This document shows positions 6,870 to 9,206 of a stretch of 9,206 nt of DNA, one piece after another. The notes under the pieces were generated by a model. That model made no database searches, had not been told where the DNA came from, and saw nothing but the letters and a program-made list of their open reading frames with translations. The position numbers were made by a program, and so were the translations under genes. How positions within the stretch are numbered: the stretch's first letter is position 1; every line of letters begins with the position of its first letter. Source of the DNA: an uncultured Streptococcus sp. (lineage in GTDB: Bacteria > Bacillota > Bacilli > Lactobacillales > Streptococcaceae); contig CABREZ010000053.1 in the NCBI GenBank assembly GCA_902470035.1, forward strand, positions 1 to 9,206, given 5' to 3'.

Positions 6870-6899
6870 TTTTCAAAACGTTTTAAATTATGGTATACT
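6870..6899 (+). promoter_or_regulatory. Promoter of ltaS
   Basis: TATACT (6894-6899), preceded by TGG, makes an extended -10 (TGGTATACT). The -35 is weak: TTTTCA (6870-6875) at 18 nt spacing, or TTTCAA (6871-6876) at 17 nt. The expected start is near 6906, giving a leader of about 39 nt. The segment between this promoter and the divergent one (about 6738-6869) is AT-rich and shows no gene or structured RNA that I can recognise. A palindrome occupies the -35 and spacer. Confidence 0.6.
6872..6887. promoter_or_regulatory. cre-like palindrome (possible CcpA site) in the ltaS promoter
   Basis: A perfect 10-bp palindrome, AAAACGTTTT (6875-6884), is extended by a TT/AA pair on each side after one mismatch. 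The 14-mer at 6873-6886, TCAAAACGTTTTAA, matches the symmetric catabolite-responsive element TGAAAACGTTTTCA at 12 of 14 positions; the two differences are the outer G and C, which usually matter for CcpA. The site overlaps the -35 and spacer, where binding would repress. This may be a weak cre, a site for another LacI-family regulator, or chance in AT-rich DNA. Confidence 0.35.
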
Positions 6900-6928
6900 G
6901 TTGTAAGAAAATTTTTAGGAAATAAGGC

Positions 6929-6947
6929 AAGGAAGTATATTTTTGTG
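6929..6947 (+). promoter_or_regulatory. Ribosome binding site fixing a GTG start for ltaS
   Basis: AAGGAAG (6929-6935) is 9 nt before GTG at 6945-6947. The next in-frame ATG codes for residue 12, lies just before the first membrane segment, and has no comparable site in front of it. The GTG start also supplies the positively charged KKITK N-terminus expected before a first membrane helix. Confidence 0.7.
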
Positions 6948-9134
6948 AAAAAAATTACCAAAACGATACTCGATGCTATGAGTACCAGACTAGGATTTGT
7001 CTTTACCCTACTGTTGCTTTATTGGTTTAAAACCATGTGGGCCTATACAGTAGACTTTAATCTAGATATTCAAGGCTTTTATCAGGTTTTTCTCGCAGTG
7101 ATCAACCCGATTCCACTCAGCCTCTTATTCATCGGTCTCGCTTTTTATATTAAGAGAACCAAACTCTTTTATTTGCTATCTTTTAGCATCTATGTCATTT
7201 TATTTATCTGGTTGATATCCAACTCGATTTATTATCGTGAGTTTACAGACTTCGTAACAGTCAATACCATGCTAGCCTCTAGTAAGGTTTCTGCTGGTCT
7301 TGGAGCTGCAGCCTTAGAATTGTTCCGACCTTGGGACATCATCTATGTTTTAGACTTCCCGATTCTAGCTTTCCTCTTCTTAAAGAAATTGGTCAAACTA
7401 GATCGCCGTCCCTTTAACAAACGGGCAAGTTTTGCAGTGACTTCGCTCTCTGCTATGCTCTTCTCGGCCAATCTTTTCTTGGCGGAGATTGACCGTCCGG
7501 AATTGTTAACGCGTGGCTTCTCCAACTACTATGTGGTTCGTGCGCTTGGCTTGCCAGCCTTCCTAGGTTACAGTGCCAACCAGACCTACATGGCCAATAA
7601 AGAACGCTCAAAGGCTTCTGAAGTAGATTTGAAGCCGGTCGAAGAGTATGTTGCTAGCCATTATGCTCAACCAAATCCAGAAACCTTTGGTCTCGCCAAG
7701 GGACGAAATGTTATCTATATCCACTTGGAAAGCTTCCAACAATTCTTGATCGACTATAAATTGAAAGTCGATGACAAAGAATACGAAGTGACCCCTTTTA
7801 TCAACTCGCTCTATCATTCAAACGAAACCTTTGCATTTGCCAATGTCTTCAACCAGGTAAAAGCTGGTAAAACATCGGATGCAGAGACGATGATTGAAAC
7901 AGGCTTGTTCGGTTTGAACCAAGGTTCCTTTATGGTGAACTACGGTGGTACCAATACCCAGCAAGCAGCGCCTTTCATTCTTTCTAAGAATGGCTACCAA
8001 TCCAGTGCTGTCTTCCACGGGAATGCCGGGAGCTTTTGGAATCGTAATACAGCCTATAAACAATGGGGCTACCATTACTTCTTTGATGCTTCCTACTTTA
8101 CCAAGCAAGATGATACCAACTCCTTCCAATATGGACTCAACGACAAAATCATGTTGAAGGATTCTATCAAGTACTTGGAACACATGCAACAACCATTTTA
8201 TACCAAGTTCATTACGGTTTCCAATCATTATCCTTATACGACTAGTCTGATTGGTGATGAAATTGGATTCCCTCTTGCTGAAACACAGGATGAAACAATT
8301 AATGGTTATTTCGCAACAGCTAATTATCTAGATTCATCCATTAAGGCCTTCTTCGATTATCTCAAAGCCTCTGGCTTATATGAGAACTCCATTATCGTTT
8401 TGTACGGTGACCACTATGGTATTTCAAACTCTCGGAATCCAGCACTAGCTCCTTTACTGGATAAGAACTCGGAGACTTGGTCAAGTTATGACAATGCCAT
8501 GTTGCAACGCGTGCCTTATATGGTTGTGATTCCAGGTATGAACAAGGGGAAAGTGATTGAAACTTACGGTGGTGAGATTGATATGCTTCCAACATTGGAA
8601 CACTTGTTAGGAATTGATTCGAAGAACTTCCTTCAAGTCGGACAAGACTTATTATCTCCAAATCATAGTCAAATCGTTGCTTTCCGTTCATCTAACTACT
8701 TTGTGACACCTGAGTATACAAGTTACAGTGGCCGGACTTATTATACAAAGACTGGTGAAGAAATCACCAATCCTGACGAAACAACGAAAGAACAACTCGA
8801 TAAGATTCGTGAGGAAGCGAATCTACAACTCAAGATTAGTGATAGTATTCAAACTGGAGACCTCTTACGGTTCTACACTGGTAACGATCTTGGAAAAGTC
8901 AACCCAGATGATTACTCTTACAATAACTCGATGAAAGCATTGAAGAAAATAGAAAAAGAAAAAGGGGATGCATCAACCAGTCTCTATAGCCAAAAAGGCA
9001 ATCAGTCAACGGTTGATCTCTTTAAGGCACCTAGCTACAAGGAACTCCACCCTGAACAGTTCAGTTCTTCTTCATCATCGAGTGAGGATTCTAGCTCAAG
9101 CAGTTCAAGTTCATCTTCATCAGAAAAAAAATGA
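6945..9134 (+). CDS. ltaS: Lipoteichoic acid synthase (LtaS-type, sulfatase-fold) with polyserine tail
   Basis: LtaS-type enzymes polymerise glycerol phosphate from phosphatidylglycerol onto a glycolipid anchor on the outer face of the membrane. The 729-residue protein has five predicted membrane helices (about 13-33, 48-69, 73-95, 131-147, 162-181), a linker to about 250, and an extracellular sulfatase-fold domain. Residues matching the S. aureus LtaS active site are visible: Glu262 (HLESFQ), the nucleophile Thr310 (GKTSDAE), Trp365 and Arg367 (FWNR), His428 (SNHYP), and Asp489-His490 (YGDH). Nothing essential is missing, so it should be active. It is longer than the roughly 650 residues of the S. 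aureus enzyme because of a C-terminal extension ending in polyserine (707-726) and EKK. It is transcribed divergently from the aro run, starts at GTG, and is followed directly by a hairpin repeat. A specialised paralog (LTA primase-like) cannot be excluded without knowing the rest of the genome. Confidence 0.93.
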   Translation: MKKITKTILDAMSTRLGFVFTLLLLYWFKTMWAYTVDFNLDIQGFYQVFLAVINPIPLSLLFIGLAFYIKRTKLFYLLSFSIYVILFIWLISNSIYYREFTDFVTVNTMLASSKVSAGLGAAALELFRPWDIIYVLDFPILAFLFLKKLVKLDRRPFNKRASFAVTSLSAMLFSANLFLAEIDRPELLTRGFSNYYVVRALGLPAFLGYSANQTYMANKERSKASEVDLKPVEEYVASHYAQPNPETFGLAKGRNVIYIHLESFQQFLIDYKLKVDDKEYEVTPFINSLYHSNETFAFANVFNQVKAGKTSDAETMIETGLFGLNQGSFMVNYGGTNTQQAAPFILSKNGYQSSAVFHGNAGSFWNRNTAYKQWGYHYFFDASYFTKQDDTNSFQYGLNDKIMLKDSIKYLEHMQQPFYTKFITVSNHYPYTTSLIGDEIGFPLAETQDETINGYFATANYLDSSIKAFFDYLKASGLYENSIIVLYGDHYGISNSRNPALAPLLDKNSETWSSYDNAMLQRVPYMVVIPGMNKGKVIETYGGEIDMLPTLEHLLGIDSKNFLQVGQDLLSPNHSQIVAFRSSNYFVTPEYTSYSGRTYYTKTGEEITNPDETTKEQLDKIREEANLQLKISDSIQTGDLLRFYTGNDLGKVNPDDYSYNNSMKALKKIEKEKGDASTSLYSQKGNQSTVDLFKAPSYKELHPEQFSSSSSSSEDSSSSSSSSSSSEKK
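9063..9122 (+). repeat. Polyserine-coding tract at the 3' end of ltaS
   Basis: This tract encodes seven serines, Glu-Asp, then eleven serines (residues 707-726). The codons are mixed (AGT, TCT, TCA, TCG and AGC all occur), so the DNA is not a simple trinucleotide repeat and the serine run appears to be held at the protein level. The tail would lie outside the membrane as a disordered, hydrophilic extension. Confidence 0.9.
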
Positions 9135-9206
9135 GAGTGGTACAGAAATCGGTAATTCGTTAGAATTCGATTTCGTCGTCCCACCTCCGCACAGTTGAGT
9201 AGGGCT
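9134..9206 (+). repeat. Hairpin-forming intergenic repeat, right copy
   Basis: Inverted counterpart of the element at 8-80, with two differences (T at 9141 and G at 9152). The first breaks one pair of the outer stem: GTGGTAC (9137-9143) faces GTCCCAC (9178-9184). The inner stems GAAATCG/CGATTTC (9145-9151 and 9168-9174) and AATTC/GAATT (9154-9158 and 9163-9167) are intact. The copy starts on the last base of the ltaS stop codon and has the same orientation as the gene. On the plus strand no U-tract follows. On the minus strand the hairpin is followed, after a few bases, by eight T residues complementary to the Lys codons and stop of ltaS, so it could end transcription arriving from beyond the right edge. 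The element probably continues outside the window. Confidence 0.85.

Noticed and set aside
6703..6944. Possible T-box or other riboswitch ahead of the aromatic operon
   Set aside because: No T-box sequence or long leader is visible, and the best minus-strand promoter would put the transcript start at the first codon, leaving no room for a leader RNA.
7818..8228. Open frame of 136 codons antisense to ltaS
   Set aside because: It lies wholly within the conserved catalytic region of ltaS, has no convincing ribosome binding site, and its translation shows no recognisable domain. It is a by-product of the coding frame opposite.
9063..9134. Sortase or wall-anchor signal at the LtaS C-terminus
   Set aside because: There is no LPXTG-like motif and no hydrophobic segment after the serine run; the protein simply ends in EKK.
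8968..9198. Plus-strand frame of 76 codons overlapping the end of ltaS and running into the repeat
   Set aside because: It is a +1-type shadow of the ltaS 3' end; its composition derives from the serine-codon tract and the repeat hairpin.
8..9206. Composite transposon or insertion sequence bounded by the inverted repeats
   Set aside because: There is no transposase or integrase between the repeats, the enclosed genes are conserved core genes in what appears to be ancestral order, and each repeat sits in a gene-end position of its own.

Overview
The window looks like chromosome of a Streptococcus, most likely a viridans or oral species of the mitis/sanguinis/parasanguinis kind. The evidence is the low-GC base composition, the AGGAG-type ribosome binding sites, and a gene order that, from memory, matches the shikimate cluster of S. 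pneumoniae (SAM methyltransferase - aroD - aroE - aroB - aroC - tyrA - UPF0342 protein, followed there by aroA, aroK and pheA). The linked lipoteichoic acid synthase argues against S. pneumoniae itself, which makes a different type of teichoic acid. I cannot name the species.

Layout. Positions 8-80 hold one copy of a hairpin-forming intergenic repeat. Positions 88-6702 are a minus-strand run of seven intact genes. Read in transcription order they are: a class I SAM-dependent rRNA methyltransferase-like protein (5539-6702), aroD (4865-5542), aroE (4000-4875), aroB (2834-3898), aroC (1646-2812), tyrA (527-1633) and a small helical UPF0342/YheA-like protein (88-426). Positions 6703-6944 are a divergent intergenic region with a promoter on each strand. 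Positions 6945-9134 are a plus-strand ltaS-type lipoteichoic acid synthase with an unusual polyserine C-terminus. Positions 9134-9206 hold a second, inverted copy of the repeat (71 of 73 positions identical), running to the end of the window.

How the genes work together. AroB, AroD, AroE and AroC carry out four of the seven steps from DAHP to chorismate. TyrA takes the tyrosine branch from prephenate. DAHP synthase, shikimate kinase, EPSP synthase and prephenate dehydratase are not in the window; by synteny aroA, aroK and pheA probably lie beyond the left edge. The methyltransferase overlaps aroD by 4 nt (ATGA) and aroD overlaps aroE by 11 nt, so these three are probably translationally coupled. 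Gaps of about 100 nt before aroB and before the UPF0342 gene hold hairpins or promoter-like elements and could be sites of internal regulation. The LTA synthase is a separate transcription unit for the cell envelope.

Most of the window is conserved core genome with no frameshift, insertion sequence, phage gene, CRISPR array or tRNA. I see no undescribed multi-gene system. The points worth a second look are: the paired repeat at the two edges, a methyltransferase promoter placed so that its mRNA should be leaderless, the absence of the expected m5C catalytic cysteine in that methyltransferase, a cre-like palindrome in the ltaS promoter, and the polyserine tail of LtaS.
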